Both the position numbers and the translations under genes were made by a program. Below the pieces are notes generated by a model, which was given only the letters and a program-made list of their open reading frames with translations, was not told where the DNA came from and did not search any database. Below, piece by piece: positions 53,810 through 62,556 of a DNA stretch of 64,000 bases (position 1 is its first letter; each line of letters begins with the position of its first letter). The stretch lies in contig JAQWWH010000034.1 of the NCBI GenBank assembly GCA_029255105.1, positions 1-64,000 on the forward strand, given 5' to 3'. The stretch is from Flavimaricola sp. (GTDB lineage: Bacteria; Pseudomonadota; Alphaproteobacteria; Rhodobacterales; Rhodobacteraceae).

Positions 53810-55198
53810 ATGTCCCAGAACCCGCCAGACCTTCGCCCCGACCTCGCCCGCGCCCGTATCACCGAGGCGCCGCGCCCCGGCCAGCCGACCATCGGCATGG
53901 TCTCGTTGGGTTGTCCAAAGGCCCTTGTGGACAGCGAACGCATCCTGACCCGGCTTCGTGCCGAAGGTTATGCCATCTCGCCCGACTACCAGGGTGCCGA
54001 TGCGGTCATCGTGAACACCTGCGGCTTTCTTGACAGCGCCAAGGCCGAAAGCCTTGACGCGATCGGCGAGGCGCTGCGCGAAAATGGCAAGGTCATCGTC
54101 ACCGGCTGCCTTGGGGCAGAGCCTGACTATATTCGCGATCACCACCCCCGTATCCTCGCTGTGACCGGACCGCAGCAGTACGAGCAGGTGTTGGATGCCG
54201 TGCACGGCGCCGTGCCACCCAGCCCCGATCCATTCTTCGACCTGCTGCCCGCGACGGGCGTCAGCCTTACACCGCGCCACTACAGTTATCTAAAGATTTC
54301 AGAGGGCTGCAACCACAAGTGCAAGTTCTGTATTATCCCGGACATGCGTGGAAAGCTGGCCTCCCGGCCAGCCCATGCGGTTCTGCGCGAGGCGGAAAGG
54401 CTGGTTGAGGCAGGCGTGAAAGAGCTTTTGGTGATCTCTCAGGACACCTCGGCCTATGGCGTCGACATCCGGCATGCTGAGGATCGGGGCCACCGGGCCC
54501 ATATCACCGATCTGGCCTGCGATCTTGGGGGCCTTGGGGCCTGGGTCCGGCTGCATTATGTCTATCCCTACCCGCATGTGCGCGATCTTATCCCGCTCAT
54601 GGCTGACGGGCTGATCCTGCCCTACCTCGACATTCCGTTCCAGCATGCCCACCCCGAAACGCTGCGCCGCATGGCCCGCCCTGCCGCGGCTGCACGAACC
54701 CTCGACGAAATCTCTGCCTGGCGGCAGGCCTGCCCGGACATCACGCTCCGCTCGACCTTCATCGTGGGCTACCCCGGCGAGACCGAGGCAGAGTTCCAGA
54801 CCCTTTTGGACTGGCTGGACGAAGCCCAGCTCGACCGGGTCGGATGCTTTCAATACGAGAACGTCGCGGGTGCCCGATCCAACGATCTGCCCGACCACGT
54901 CCCCGCCGAGGTCAAGCAAGAGCGTTGGGATCGGTTTATGGAAAAGTCGCAGGCGATTTCCGAGGGTAAACTGGCCGCCAAGGTTGGAAAAGTGATGGAG
55001 GTCATCGTCGACGACATCGACGAGGACGGGATCGCCACCTGCCGAACCAAGGGCGATGCCCCCGAGATCGACGGCAATCTGTTTATTGACGAAGGCGCAG
55101 ATGACCTGTCGCCCGGCGATATCGTCACCGTCACGGTTGACGAGGCAGGCGAGTATGATTTGTGGGGCCAGCTGACCGGGGCAGGCCCGGGCTCATAG
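53810..55198 (+). CDS. rimO: Ribosomal protein S12 methylthiotransferase RimO
   Basis: The 462-residue radical SAM enzyme has N-terminal UPF0004 cysteines in [20 protein letters not shown] and TGCLGAE. The radical SAM cluster CNHKCKFC (about 165-172) and a C-terminal TRAM domain (about 395-455) follow. It thiomethylates Asp of ribosomal protein S12. The order of domains and length match RimO rather than MiaB. No co-transcribed partner is evident. Confidence 0.96.
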   Translation: MSQNPPDLRPDLARARITEAPRPGQPTIGMVSLGCPKALVDSERILTRLRAEGYAISPDYQGADAVIVNTCGFLDSAKAESLDAIGEALRENGKVIVTGCLGAEPDYIRDHHPRILAVTGPQQYEQVLDAVHGAVPPSPDPFFDLLPATGVSLTPRHYSYLKISEGCNHKCKFCIIPDMRGKLASRPAHAVLREAERLVEAGVKELLVISQDTSAYGVDIRHAEDRGHRAHITDLACDLGGLGAWVRLHYVYPYPHVRDLIPLMADGLILPYLDIPFQHAHPETLRRMARPAAAARTLDEISAWRQACPDITLRSTFIVGYPGETEAEFQTLLDWLDEAQLDRVGCFQYENVAGARSNDLPDHVPAEVKQERWDRFMEKSQAISEGKLAAKVGKVMEVIVDDIDEDGIATCRTKGDAPEIDGNLFIDEGADDLSPGDIVTVTVDEAGEYDLWGQLTGAGPGS

Positions 55199-55251
55199 AG
55201 CCGTCCAAAAATGATGCTATCATGCGGGCGGGATCTGCCCGATGATGCGAT

Positions 55252-55521
55252 ATGCGACTCAGGTCCCTCATACCCCTTGCTGCCCTTGTATTGCTGGCCT
55301 CCTGCGCCACGGTTCCGGGTGCGGTCGAAGGATCACGCGGCTTTTTCTAGGGCCTGTTTGACGGCGCTGTCGCGCCCATTGCCTTTGTCGTGTCTTGGTT
55401 TTCGGACACGGTCGGCATTTACGGGGTGCCAAACTCAGGCGGCTGGTACGACTTTGGGTTCCTCCTCGGGCTGACGTGCTGGGCCGGAGGCGGCGGGGCC
55501 GCTGCGCGGCGCAAGCGCTAA
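55252..55521 (+). pseudogene. Small lipoprotein/membrane protein gene interrupted by one in-frame TAG
   Basis: The frame from ATG 55252 to TAA 55521 is 90 codons with a single TAG at codon 33 (55348-55350). Before it: a lipoprotein signal (LIPLAALVLLASCATVPG, lipobox Cys at 18). After it, in frame: GLFDGAVAPIAFVVSWFSD, then VPNSGGWYDFGFLLGL and a basic tail. The NxGGWYDFGFLLG motif is familiar from widespread small conserved membrane proteins that carry exactly such an N-terminal lipoprotein signal, so the two halves belong together. The expected residue at the stop is probably Gln, Glu or similar (one base from TAG). Nonsense mutation, read-through or sequencing error. Confidence 0.78.
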
Positions 55522-55575
55522 GTCTGCGACACGGCACCGCATTTGCCCTCCATCGAACTGGCCTACTTCCTGCAC

Positions 55576-55950
55576 ATGACAAAAGAAACCCGCATCCTTT
55601 ACAACGCCGAATGCCCGGTCTGCTCTTTCGAGATTGACCGCTACGCTGCCTATTCTGGCAAACGCGGTCTTCCGCTACGGTTTGATGACCTGAATTCGGC
55701 CGCCCTTGGCGATTGGGACATTTCGGCCGATCAAGCCGCGCGTCGGCTGCATGTTCTGCATGAGGGAAAGCTGACGTCGGGCCTCGACGCCTTTATCGTG
55801 CTCTGGCAGCAGATGCCGCACACAAAGGGGCTGGCCCGGCTCGCAAGCCTGCCAGTGATCCGGCCAGTGGCCTCAGCGGTCTACGACCACATTCTCGCCC
55901 CGATCATCTACCGGTGGCACCTGCGCAGGCAGGCAAAGGCGCAGGCTTAA
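55576..55950 (+). CDS. DCC-family (DUF393) thiol-disulfide oxidoreductase-like protein
   Basis: The 124-residue protein has the defining DCC-like motif YNAECPVCSFEIDRY (CxxC at about 12-15) and the thioredoxin-like DUF393 layout with GLDAFIVLWQQMP and a C-terminal YDHILAPIIYRWHLRR. Function unproven. The ATG at 55576 gives the family N-terminus; an earlier in-frame start is weaker. It converges with the next gene, sharing four bases. Confidence 0.82.
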   Translation: MTKETRILYNAECPVCSFEIDRYAAYSGKRGLPLRFDDLNSAALGDWDISADQAARRLHVLHEGKLTSGLDAFIVLWQQMPHTKGLARLASLPVIRPVASAVYDHILAPIIYRWHLRRQAKAQA

Positions 55951-56201
55951 AGCGCGCGCAGCTCTGCAAACAGGGCCGCGTTGCGGCAATAGGCGGGTGG
56001 AGCTTCGGCTGTCTCGGTCGAGGTCAGCCAGCTCCGGCAGGCCTCAGGCTCGGGGCAGGACCGGCAACGGCCAACGGCATCGGCGTATTCGTCACGGCTC
56101 AGAAGCCCTTCACGCAGCGCCTCTCCCAGATCGATGCCGCAGGTCTTGGCCGTGGTGAGCGTCAGCCAATAGTGTTTGCGCAGGTCTCCCAACGTCTGCA
56201 T
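55947..56201 (-). CDS. DUF6455-like small cysteine protein
   Basis: The 84-residue cytoplasmic protein has CRSCPEPEACRSWL (about 46-59), an earlier Cys in TAKTCGIDL and a later AYCRNAALF. This fits the small roseobacter DUF6455 group (CxxC..C pattern). Possibly metal binding; no function known. It is convergent with the DCC gene. Confidence 0.75.
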   Translation of the reverse strand: MQTLGDLRKHYWLTLTTAKTCGIDLGEALREGLLSRDEYADAVGRCRSCPEPEACRSWLTSTETAEAPPAYCRNAALFAELRAL

Positions 56202-56358
56202 TCGGCGTCCTCCTTGTTGATCCCGTCGCCCGAATTTGCCGACCCGTAGCAGACCCGTCTTTGAGCCAGATCAAATTGCGGGCCAGTCACGAACATGGGA
56301 ACCAGCCTGACCCCACGGCAGTATAGACCGAAGAAGCCTGTGTTCTTACGCTTTACAC

Positions 56359-57009
56359 ATGAGACTGCATGAGCCCACCTACCCCATCTATTCCCGCGCG
56401 GAACGTATCGCGGATGGCACGATCCATTCGATCGGCGTGATTCTGGCGGTAACGGGGGCGGTGTTGTTGATCGTCTTTTCAGCCGGTCTTGGCGCGTCCA
56501 CCGTTGCAGGGGTGTCGGTCTATGCCGCCGCCCTGATCGCCACTTTCGTCGCCTCGGCCTGCTATCACATGACCCCGTGGGAGGGCGTGCGACCGATCCT
56601 GCACCGCATCGATCATGCTGCGATCTTTCTCAAGATTGCTGGTACCTATACACCGCTCGTCGTCCTGATCGGGACCGGGTTCGGCTATGTCATTCTGGGG
56701 ATTGTCTGGGCGCTGGCCCTTGTCGGCGCGTTTGCCCGGGTGTTCTTCTGGTCGTCCCCGGCAAGGCTGGCGACGACCCTTTACCTTGTCATGGGCTGGC
56801 TGAGCATTGCCCTGATCTGGTCGCTTGCCCGTACCTTGCCGATTGGCGCAACGGCCCTCGTTGTCGCGGGCGGGGTCCTCTACAGCCTTGGCGTCATCTT
56901 CTTTGTCTGGGAAAGCCTGCGCTTTTCCAACGCCATATGGCACGGTTTCGTGCTGGCCGCGTCGGCCTGCTTCTTTGCCGCGATCGCGATGGGCACCTTT
57001 CTGGCGTGA
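56359..57009 (+). CDS. Hemolysin III / PAQR-family membrane protein
   Basis: The 216-residue protein has seven hydrophobic segments and the family His residues in ADGTIHSIGVIL, ACYHMTPWEGVRPILHRIDHAAIFLKIAGTYTPL and IWHGFVLAASACFF. It matches YqfA/HlyIII. Despite the name, a hemolytic role is unlikely; the PAQR fold suggests a metal-dependent membrane hydrolase. Single gene. Confidence 0.92.
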   Translation: MRLHEPTYPIYSRAERIADGTIHSIGVILAVTGAVLLIVFSAGLGASTVAGVSVYAAALIATFVASACYHMTPWEGVRPILHRIDHAAIFLKIAGTYTPLVVLIGTGFGYVILGIVWALALVGAFARVFFWSSPARLATTLYLVMGWLSIALIWSLARTLPIGATALVVAGGVLYSLGVIFFVWESLRFSNAIWHGFVLAASACFFAAIAMGTFLA

Positions 57010-57027
57010 TCTTGCCAGTCTGCCGCG

Positions 57028-57768
57028 CTAGAAATAGCCGACGCTTGCGGCCGTCCGCCGCACGACATCCACCCGGGCCGCGTTGGGCGGATGGGTACCC
57101 AGGAACCGGTCGCCCGGGTCCGGGATGCGAAAGAAGAACTCGGCCCCGACGAGCGGATTGAAACCGGCGCGGGCGGCGATGATGGTGCCAAGTGCGTCTG
57201 CCTCAAGCTCAAAATCCTGACTGTAAGTGCGCGCGCCCACGGCGGCTCCCAACTCTTGTGCGGTTCGGATTGCCTCAGGGCTGTTGGTGCCCACAGCCCC
57301 TGCAAGGCGGCCAAACACGGCCGCCCCGACCATGGCATTGCGCTGCTGGCGGGACAGATGGCCCTCGATGTGATGCGCGGCTTCGTGGGCCATGATGAAG
57401 GCCAACTCGTCCCCGTTTCGCACGTCTGCGATCAGGGACAGGGTAAAGGCTATGATCGGCCGTCCCGCGTCATCGATCGTTTGAAAGGCGTTTGGCGGCA
57501 TGTTGGAACGATCATCCACAACGATATTGAAATCACAATTCGCGCGCGGGTTGCGGGCACGGCATTCCTGTTCGGCCACTGGCTCTACCGCTTGCACCAC
57601 GGCAACGAAACTCCGGGCGTTTGCCCGCAGGTCCTGACCACCGACAAGGGGTCCGATTGGGTCTTCCGGAAAGGTGGTGACGCGTCCCGAGGTCTCGCGT
57701 GGCAGGACGGCACACCCGGCAAGCGCAAGAGCGCAACAGATAATTGGCACAAATGGGTTAAACGGCAC
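57028..57768 (-). CDS. M48-family zinc metalloprotease lipoprotein
   Basis: The 246-residue protein has a lipoprotein signal (ICCALALAGCAV, lipobox Cys 19) and the zinc motif HEAAHHIEGH (about 130-139). A downstream Glu lies in DFELEADALG (about 181-190), the third zinc ligand of M48 peptidases. It is probably anchored to the outer membrane inner face, like BepA/YfgC or LoiP in quality control. It is convergent with the PAQR gene. Confidence 0.9.
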   Translation of the reverse strand: MPFNPFVPIICCALALAGCAVLPRETSGRVTTFPEDPIGPLVGGQDLRANARSFVAVVQAVEPVAEQECRARNPRANCDFNIVVDDRSNMPPNAFQTIDDAGRPIIAFTLSLIADVRNGDELAFIMAHEAAHHIEGHLSRQQRNAMVGAAVFGRLAGAVGTNSPEAIRTAQELGAAVGARTYSQDFELEADALGTIIAARAGFNPLVGAEFFFRIPDPGDRFLGTHPPNAARVDVVRRTAASVGYF

Positions 57769-57906
57769 GAAGCGCTCCGGTCGAAAATGCAGGTAGAGCT
57801 CATATTTACGACGGCTGGCCCTGACCTGCCAGTGTCGATCGCGTGATCAGCCGATCCCCGCCATGGCCCCTTGCCTTTGGCGTTCGCTAAACCCTAGTCT
57901 TGCCCC

Positions 57907-58161
57907 ATGTTTACAATCGAACACGATTTCGACGCCACCGTCATCACCCTGGTCGACGAGGGGCAAGCGCCTCTGCAGGAGGACGTTGTGGTCTGTACCT
58001 TTGAGGATTGCGTGACGATCGAACAGCTTGATCCACGCACCGATCAGATGTTGCGGCTGAACCTGTCGTTGGCCCAGGTCCGCGATCTGGCCGCTGCATT
58101 GGATTTGCCCGAGGGCGTGTACCGCCTGCGCCCTTCGGGTGACGGCGGGGACGCGGCCTAG
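57907..58161 (+). CDS. Hypothetical 84-residue protein
   Basis: A small acidic protein (MFTIEHDFDATVITLVDEG, then CTFEDCVTIEQLD and LSLAQVRDLAAALDLPEGVYRL). It looks like a folded beta-rich domain and is preserved between two identifiable genes, but no family is recognised. It ends with TAG and overlaps the convergent DUF167 gene by four bases. Confidence 0.7.
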   Translation: MFTIEHDFDATVITLVDEGQAPLQEDVVVCTFEDCVTIEQLDPRTDQMLRLNLSLAQVRDLAAALDLPEGVYRLRPSGDGGDAA

Positions 58162-58415
58162 TCCAGCCGAAACACCTTGTCTCGTGCTGTTTCGCCCCGG
58201 ATCAGGGTCAGTCGGGTTGGTGCCACGCCAATTGCCTTGGCCATCAGTTGCCGCACCGCCTTGGTCGCCTTGCCCCCTTCGGGGACAGCGGTGACGTAGA
58301 CCCGGATCGTTCCGTCAGCCTCGCGTATGATCCGCTCGCGCGCCGCCTTTGGCGTCGCCCGGATGGCAATCGTCGTGCCCGGAAGGGCAAGGTCACTCAG
58401 GTCAGGCAGGTCCAT
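58158..58415 (-). CDS. DUF167 (YggU) family protein
   Basis: The 85-residue protein has the family pattern IAIRATPKAARERI (about 16-29), YVTAVPEGGKATKAVRQLMAKAIG (about 40-63) and LIRGETARDKVFRL at the end. Function unknown; alpha/beta fold known from structural genomics of the family. It is divergent from the deacetylase gene. Confidence 0.9.
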   Translation of the reverse strand: MDLPDLSDLALPGTTIAIRATPKAARERIIREADGTIRVYVTAVPEGGKATKAVRQLMAKAIGVAPTRLTLIRGETARDKVFRLD

Positions 58416-58498
58416 TTGTGCTCCATATCACGCAGACAGCCCCCTTGCAGCCCACCCCCACATTGCCAAAGATGGCCCGACAATTGGGGGCACACCGA

Positions 58499-59629
58499 AT
58501 GACCACAGGATTTTTCTGGGACGAAAGCTGTTTTTGGCATGGCGGCGGGAACTTTGCCGGGATGCTTCCGGTGGGCGGGCTCGTCCAGCCCGGTGGAGGC
58601 CTTCCCGAAAGCCCCGAGACAAAGCGCCGCCTGAAGAACCTGATCGAGGTCAGCGGTCTGGCAAAAGAGCTTGCCATGTCGGGTGCCGATCCTGCCAGCC
58701 AGGAGGACCTCTTGCGGGTCCATCCAGCCAGCTACCTTGACGCATTCAAGGCTCTGTCGGACGCTCAGGGCGGTGATCTGGGCCTGCGCACCCCCTTCGG
58801 CCCCGGCGGGTTTGAGATAGCGGCCATGTCCGCCGGGCTGGCCAAGGCCGCCCTCCTGTCCGTCCTGAAGGGGCAGTTGTCGAATGCCTATGCGCTGTCG
58901 CGCCCCCCCGGCCATCACTGCCTGCCGGACTGGCCCAATGGCTTTTGCCTCTTGTCCAACATTGGCATTGCGATCCGGGCGGCACAGGCCGAAGGGTTGA
59001 CGACCCGCGTCGCTGTCCTTGACTGGGATGTCCACCACGGCAACGGGACCGAAGCGGTGTTCTACGAGGACCCCAATATCCTGACGCTGTCCCTGCATCA
59101 GGAGCGGAACTACCCCCTCGACACAGGCGACCCAGAGGATCGGGGCAAAGGGCCAGGCCTTGGGGCCAACATCAACGTTCCCTTGCCGCCCGGAACTGGG
59201 CACAATGGCTATCTGGCCGCGATGGAGCGGATCGCCCTGCCCGCCATACGCGCCCACAAGCCCGATGTGATCGTCGTCGCCTGCGGCTTTGATGCCGGGG
59301 CCAATGATCCTTTGGGCAGGATGCTGGCCACCGCCGAGACCTTTCGGGCGATGACCGCGCAGGCGATGGATCTGGCCCGCGAGGTCTGCGATGGCCGCAT
59401 CGTGATGGTGCACGAAGGCGGCTATTCGGAAACCTATGTACCGTTCTGCGGGCATGCGGTGCTTGAGGAAATGTCGGGCAGCGCCATTCGGGCCCCCGAC
59501 CCCCTTGCTGCTACCTTTGCCGCCCGCCAGCCCGGCCCGGCCTTTGACGCCTTTGTCGATGGCTGGCTGGAAGATGTTGTTTCGCGCATGGAACCCGGGC
59601 TTGGGCCGTCCTATGTAGGGCAGACCTGA
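58499..59629 (+). CDS. Class II histone-deacetylase-like amidohydrolase
   Basis: The 376-residue zinc hydrolase of the HDAC/AcuC/acetylpolyamine amidohydrolase superfamily has RPPGHHCLPDWPNGFCLLSN (about 138-157) carrying the catalytic His pair. Zinc ligands are in DWDVHHGNG (about 176-184, Asp and His) and in the CGFDAGANDPLG segment (about 260-271). It would remove acetyl groups from polyamines or proteins. The ATG at 58499 is the family start; a longer frame reaches back over the DUF167 gene. The next gene begins 13 bases later with AGGAG in between. Confidence 0.92.
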   Translation: MTTGFFWDESCFWHGGGNFAGMLPVGGLVQPGGGLPESPETKRRLKNLIEVSGLAKELAMSGADPASQEDLLRVHPASYLDAFKALSDAQGGDLGLRTPFGPGGFEIAAMSAGLAKAALLSVLKGQLSNAYALSRPPGHHCLPDWPNGFCLLSNIGIAIRAAQAEGLTTRVAVLDWDVHHGNGTEAVFYEDPNILTLSLHQERNYPLDTGDPEDRGKGPGLGANINVPLPPGTGHNGYLAAMERIALPAIRAHKPDVIVVACGFDAGANDPLGRMLATAETFRAMTAQAMDLAREVCDGRIVMVHEGGYSETYVPFCGHAVLEEMSGSAIRAPDPLAATFAARQPGPAFDAFVDGWLEDVVSRMEPGLGPSYVGQT

Positions 59630-59642
59630 CAGGAGTGCCCCA

Positions 59643-60221
59643 ATGCCCACGCCCAATCCCGCCGCCCTGGAGTTCATGCTGACCCGACGGTCGCGCCCGG
59701 CCAAGACGCTAACCGGTCCTGTCCCCTCGCGGGAGGAGTTGAAGGTGCTGCTGACCGCCGCGGCCCGCACGCCGGACCACGGCAAGCTGGAACCCTGGCG
59801 CTTTGTCGTCCTCGAAAAGGCCGCCCTGACCCGGCTGGCCGCCCTTGTCCCGGTTCGGGCGGCTGCCCTTGGGATTGACCCTGACCGGACCGAAAAGGCC
59901 GTGGCGCAATTCCGCGACGCCGATCTGGCAGTCGCCGTCATCTCGGCCCCCAAGGCCAGCCCCAAGATCCCGCAGATCGAGCAGGTCTATTCGGCCGGGG
60001 CGGTTTGCCTGGCGCTTTTGAATGCCGCCCTGGCCTCGGGTTGGGGGGCAAACTGGCTGTCGGCCTGGCCAAGCCATGATCGGGCATTCATCGCCGAAGG
60101 GCTGGGGTTGGCGGAACACGAAAGTGTCGCAGGCTTCATCCACATCGGCACCGAAACCAGCGCCCCGCCCGAGCGTCCGCGCCCGGATGTGGATCAGATC
60201 ACCACCTGGATGGACCGCTGA
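59643..60221 (+). CDS. Nitroreductase-family flavoprotein
   Basis: The 192-residue FMN enzyme has the opening MLTRRSRPAKTLTGPVPSREEL (about 13-34), ARTPDHGKLEPWRFVVL (about 41-57) and the C-terminal GFIHIGTETSAPPERPRP typical of the YdjA/NfnB-like small nitroreductases. It begins with an AGGAG site and ends with TGA overlapping the next ATG. The natural substrate is unknown. Confidence 0.9.
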   Translation: MPTPNPAALEFMLTRRSRPAKTLTGPVPSREELKVLLTAAARTPDHGKLEPWRFVVLEKAALTRLAALVPVRAAALGIDPDRTEKAVAQFRDADLAVAVISAPKASPKIPQIEQVYSAGAVCLALLNAALASGWGANWLSAWPSHDRAFIAEGLGLAEHESVAGFIHIGTETSAPPERPRPDVDQITTWMDR

Positions 60222-60907
60222 TGATCCTGACAGACTTTCTCAAGGCCCTTGCGCAGCTGGCTGATCCGCGGTTTCGCCGCGTGCTCTGGATTGGCGTTGC
60301 GCTGAGCATCGCGCTTTTGGTGGCCTGCTATGCTGGCCTCCTCTGGGTGATCGAGGCGATTGATCCCGGTTCGGTCACCCTTCCCGGCGTCGGGCAGGTG
60401 ACCTGGGTGGGCGACCTTCTGGGCTGGGGATCGTTGTTCCTGATGCTGTTTCTGTCGATGTTCCTGATGATCCCTGTCGCCTCGGCCATCACGTCGTTGT
60501 TTCTTGATGACGTGGCACAGGCGGTTGAGGACGTGCACTACCCCGGCCTGCCCGTCCCGCCACGTGTCAGCCTGTTCGACGGGTTGCGCGACACGATCAA
60601 CTTTCTGGGTGTGCTGATCCTCGCCAATCTGCTGGCCTTTGCGGTCTATGCCATGCTGCCCTTTGGCATCCCTTTCGTGTTCTACGCCATGAACGGGTTC
60701 CTGCTGGGGCGCGAGTATTTCCAGATCGCCGCCATGCGCCGCGAAGGCCGCGAGGGGGCCAAGGCCCTGCGCAAGCAGCATATCGGGGCGATCTGGCTGG
60801 CCGGTTGCCTGATGGCCCTGCCCTTGTCGATCCCGGTTCTGAACCTGTTGATCCCGGTGTTGGGGGCCGCAACCTTTACGCATCTGTATCACCGTCTGAC
60901 AGCCTAG
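60221..60907 (+). CDS. EI24 (CysZ-like) membrane protein
   Basis: The 228-residue membrane protein has four to five hydrophobic segments and the family segment ITSLFLDDVAQAVEDVHYPGLP (about 88-109), FYAMNGFLLGREYFQIAAMRR (about 150-170). CysZ homologues take up sulfate. It is translationally coupled to the nitroreductase (TGATG). It ends with TAG. Confidence 0.87.
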   Translation: MILTDFLKALAQLADPRFRRVLWIGVALSIALLVACYAGLLWVIEAIDPGSVTLPGVGQVTWVGDLLGWGSLFLMLFLSMFLMIPVASAITSLFLDDVAQAVEDVHYPGLPVPPRVSLFDGLRDTINFLGVLILANLLAFAVYAMLPFGIPFVFYAMNGFLLGREYFQIAAMRREGREGAKALRKQHIGAIWLAGCLMALPLSIPVLNLLIPVLGAATFTHLYHRLTA

Positions 60908-60928
60908 GCGGCACCGAAGTGTCCCGAA

Positions 60929-61219
60929 TTATTCAGGCAGGCTGACCTCGGGCGTGGACATTCTGTGAAACCAGTCGAGATCGCGCACGGTGATTGCACC
61001 CGAAATGATGACGCCAGCGATCACGATCCACAGCCCGATCGCCCAGAAGGTCGTGATCCGTGCCTTGCGTCCGATCTGAGCGTCCGACGGGGCCGAGGCA
61101 TGGGTGCCGGGCACGACCTCGCCTGCTTCGCCCTGGGTTGTCATGCGCAAGGGCAGCACGACAAAAAAGACCATGAACCAGATGACGGCAAAGAGGACGA
61201 TTGCAGAGGTGATGCCCAT
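60929..61219 (-). CDS. DUF1467 family membrane protein
   Basis: The 96-residue protein has two membrane helices (about 3-24 and 56-76), and the DUF1467 central motif FFVVLPLRMTTQGEAGEVVPG. Function unknown. It is encoded downstream of mce in the same direction; this pairing is recurrent in Rhodobacteraceae as I remember it. A dispersed repeat lies in the 69-base gap. Confidence 0.9.
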   Translation of the reverse strand: MGITSAIVLFAVIWFMVFFVVLPLRMTTQGEAGEVVPGTHASAPSDAQIGRKARITTFWAIGLWIVIAGVIISGAITVRDLDWFHRMSTPEVSLPE

Positions 61220-61251
61220 GTGACGATCCTTGGTGTCTGTGGAGAGTGCGG

Positions 61252-61285
61252 ACCCTCCGGGGGGAATATTTGGGGCAAGAAAAAG
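61252..61285 (+). repeat. Copy of the dispersed GGAATATTTGGGGCAAGAAAAA element
   Basis: ACCCTCCGGGGGGAATATTT followed by GGGGCAAGAAAAAG ends four bases before the stop codon of mce, so the mce mRNA reads a T-rich run right after its stop. Same core as at 38641-38675 and 43365-43387. Confidence 0.78.
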
Positions 61286-61288
61286 CGA

Positions 61289-61693
61289 TCAGACCTGTTC
61301 GAGTTCGATCAGCGTGCCGGTGAAGTCCTTGGGATGCAGAAAAAGAACCGGCTTGCCATGGGCTCCGATCTTTGGGTCCGCTGGGCCAAGAACCCGCGCG
61401 CCCTTGGCGAGCAGTTGGTCCCGGGCTGCCAGGATGTCCTCAACCTCGTAGCAGATATGGTGGATGCCGCCCGAGGGGTTCTTGTCCAAAAATCCCTGGA
61501 TGGGCGAGCCTTCCCCAAGCGGGTGCAACAGTTCGATCTTGGTATTGGGAAGGGTGATGAAGATCACCGTAACGCCGTGATCCGGTTCGTCCTGGGGGGG
61601 GCCCACCGTTGCACCGAGCGTGTCCCGGTACTGCTCCGCCGCCGCGTCGAGATCGGGCACGGCGATGGCCACATGGTTCAAACGTCCGATCAT
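61289..61693 (-). CDS. mce: Methylmalonyl-CoA epimerase
   Basis: The 134-residue vicinal-oxygen-chelate enzyme begins IGRLNHVAIAVPDLDAA with the first metal His at residue 7. It has KIELLHPLG (Glu ligand), GGIHHICYEVEDI (about 75-87, second His) and ends GTLIELEQV (Glu ligand). Interconverts the methylmalonyl-CoA epimers in propionate breakdown, fitting with meaB elsewhere in the window. I chose the ATG at 61693; the much longer in-frame ORF adds unrelated sequence. Confidence 0.95.
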   Translation of the reverse strand: MIGRLNHVAIAVPDLDAAAEQYRDTLGATVGPPQDEPDHGVTVIFITLPNTKIELLHPLGEGSPIQGFLDKNPSGGIHHICYEVEDILAARDQLLAKGARVLGPADPKIGAHGKPVLFLHPKDFTGTLIELEQV

Positions 61694-61827
61694 GGTGGTC
61701 TCCTTCCGTCGGTCGTGGCCCTTATGTCCCGCCCGGAACCGCCATGCAATGTGCCGCGTTAACGCAGGCTTTACCATCCGGGCCGCAATGTGGCGCAAGT
61801 CAGTTCCCATGACCCGAGGATACCGCG

Positions 61828-62556
61828 ATGGATACACAAGACGGTCTGATGTTGAGCCTGGCCCCGACGGCCGGACGTCCCCTGCTTGGGGTGACGATAC
61901 TTTTGGTCGAGGACAGTCGCTTTGCCGCCGAAGGCCTTCGCCTGATGTGCGTTCGATCAGGCGCCCGGATCCGTCGGGCCGATTCCCTTGCAAGTGCCCG
62001 CAAGCATCTTAGGGTTTACCGCCCCACCATCGTCCTTGTTGACATGACTTTGCCGGACGGCAGCGGATCGCGGTTGATCTTGGAATTGGCCAGCAGCCTT
62101 CCCCGTATCGAAGCGATACTTGCCATAAGTGGCGACCCCGGGGCGCGGGACCCTGCCCTTGCATCCGGCGCAGACGGTTTCCTGATCAAGCCCGTGGCCC
62201 GGCTTTCCACCTTCCAGTCCCTGATTCTGGCGCACCTGCCAAAGGAACGGCAACCTCTTGGCCCGCGCCCTCTCTCGGATGAGCGGATTGAACCGGACCT
62301 TGTCGCCTATCGCGACGACCTGAACCACGCGGCGCATCTTTTGGAGCCCGGTCGTCGACCAACCGACGTCGACTACCTCGCACAGTTTCTCGGGGGTGTT
62401 GCCCGTTCGGCAGGTGACACGGCGTTGGGCGAGGCGGTCATGGCCCTTGCGGCAAGCGAAGCGACCGGTGCACCCCATCAAGGGGCACTTGATGCAGTTG
62501 CAGCACTTGTCCGATCCAGGATTGCGGCGCCTGCGGATTTCATGAGGTATCTGTGA
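61828..62556 (+). CDS. Receiver-domain response regulator with helical C-terminal domain
   Basis: The 242-residue protein has a CheY-like receiver (about 20-140): acidic pair Glu28/Asp29 in LLVEDS, phosphoacceptor Asp72 in VLVDMTL, Ser101 and Lys121 in FLIKPV, all present. The C-terminal 100 residues are alpha-helical (DLNHAAHLLEPG, DYLAQFLGGVARSAGD) with no DNA-binding motif. They may be a phosphotransfer-like or protein-interaction bundle; no family recognised. No partner kinase is adjacent. Divergent from mce. Confidence 0.82.
   Translation: MDTQDGLMLSLAPTAGRPLLGVTILLVEDSRFAAEGLRLMCVRSGARIRRADSLASARKHLRVYRPTIVLVDMTLPDGSGSRLILELASSLPRIEAILAISGDPGARDPALASGADGFLIKPVARLSTFQSLILAHLPKERQPLGPRPLSDERIEPDLVAYRDDLNHAAHLLEPGRRPTDVDYLAQFLGGVARSAGDTALGEAVMALAASEATGAPHQGALDAVAALVRSRIAAPADFMRYL

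Noticed and set aside
35928-55521. Genome-wide reassignment of TAG to an amino acid
   Set aside because: TAG is the ordinary final stop of several intact genes here (the MalF-like permease, the DrrB-like permease, gcrA, the EI24 protein, the CoA-transferase), so general recoding does not fit. Only rare suppression or mutation remains possible.
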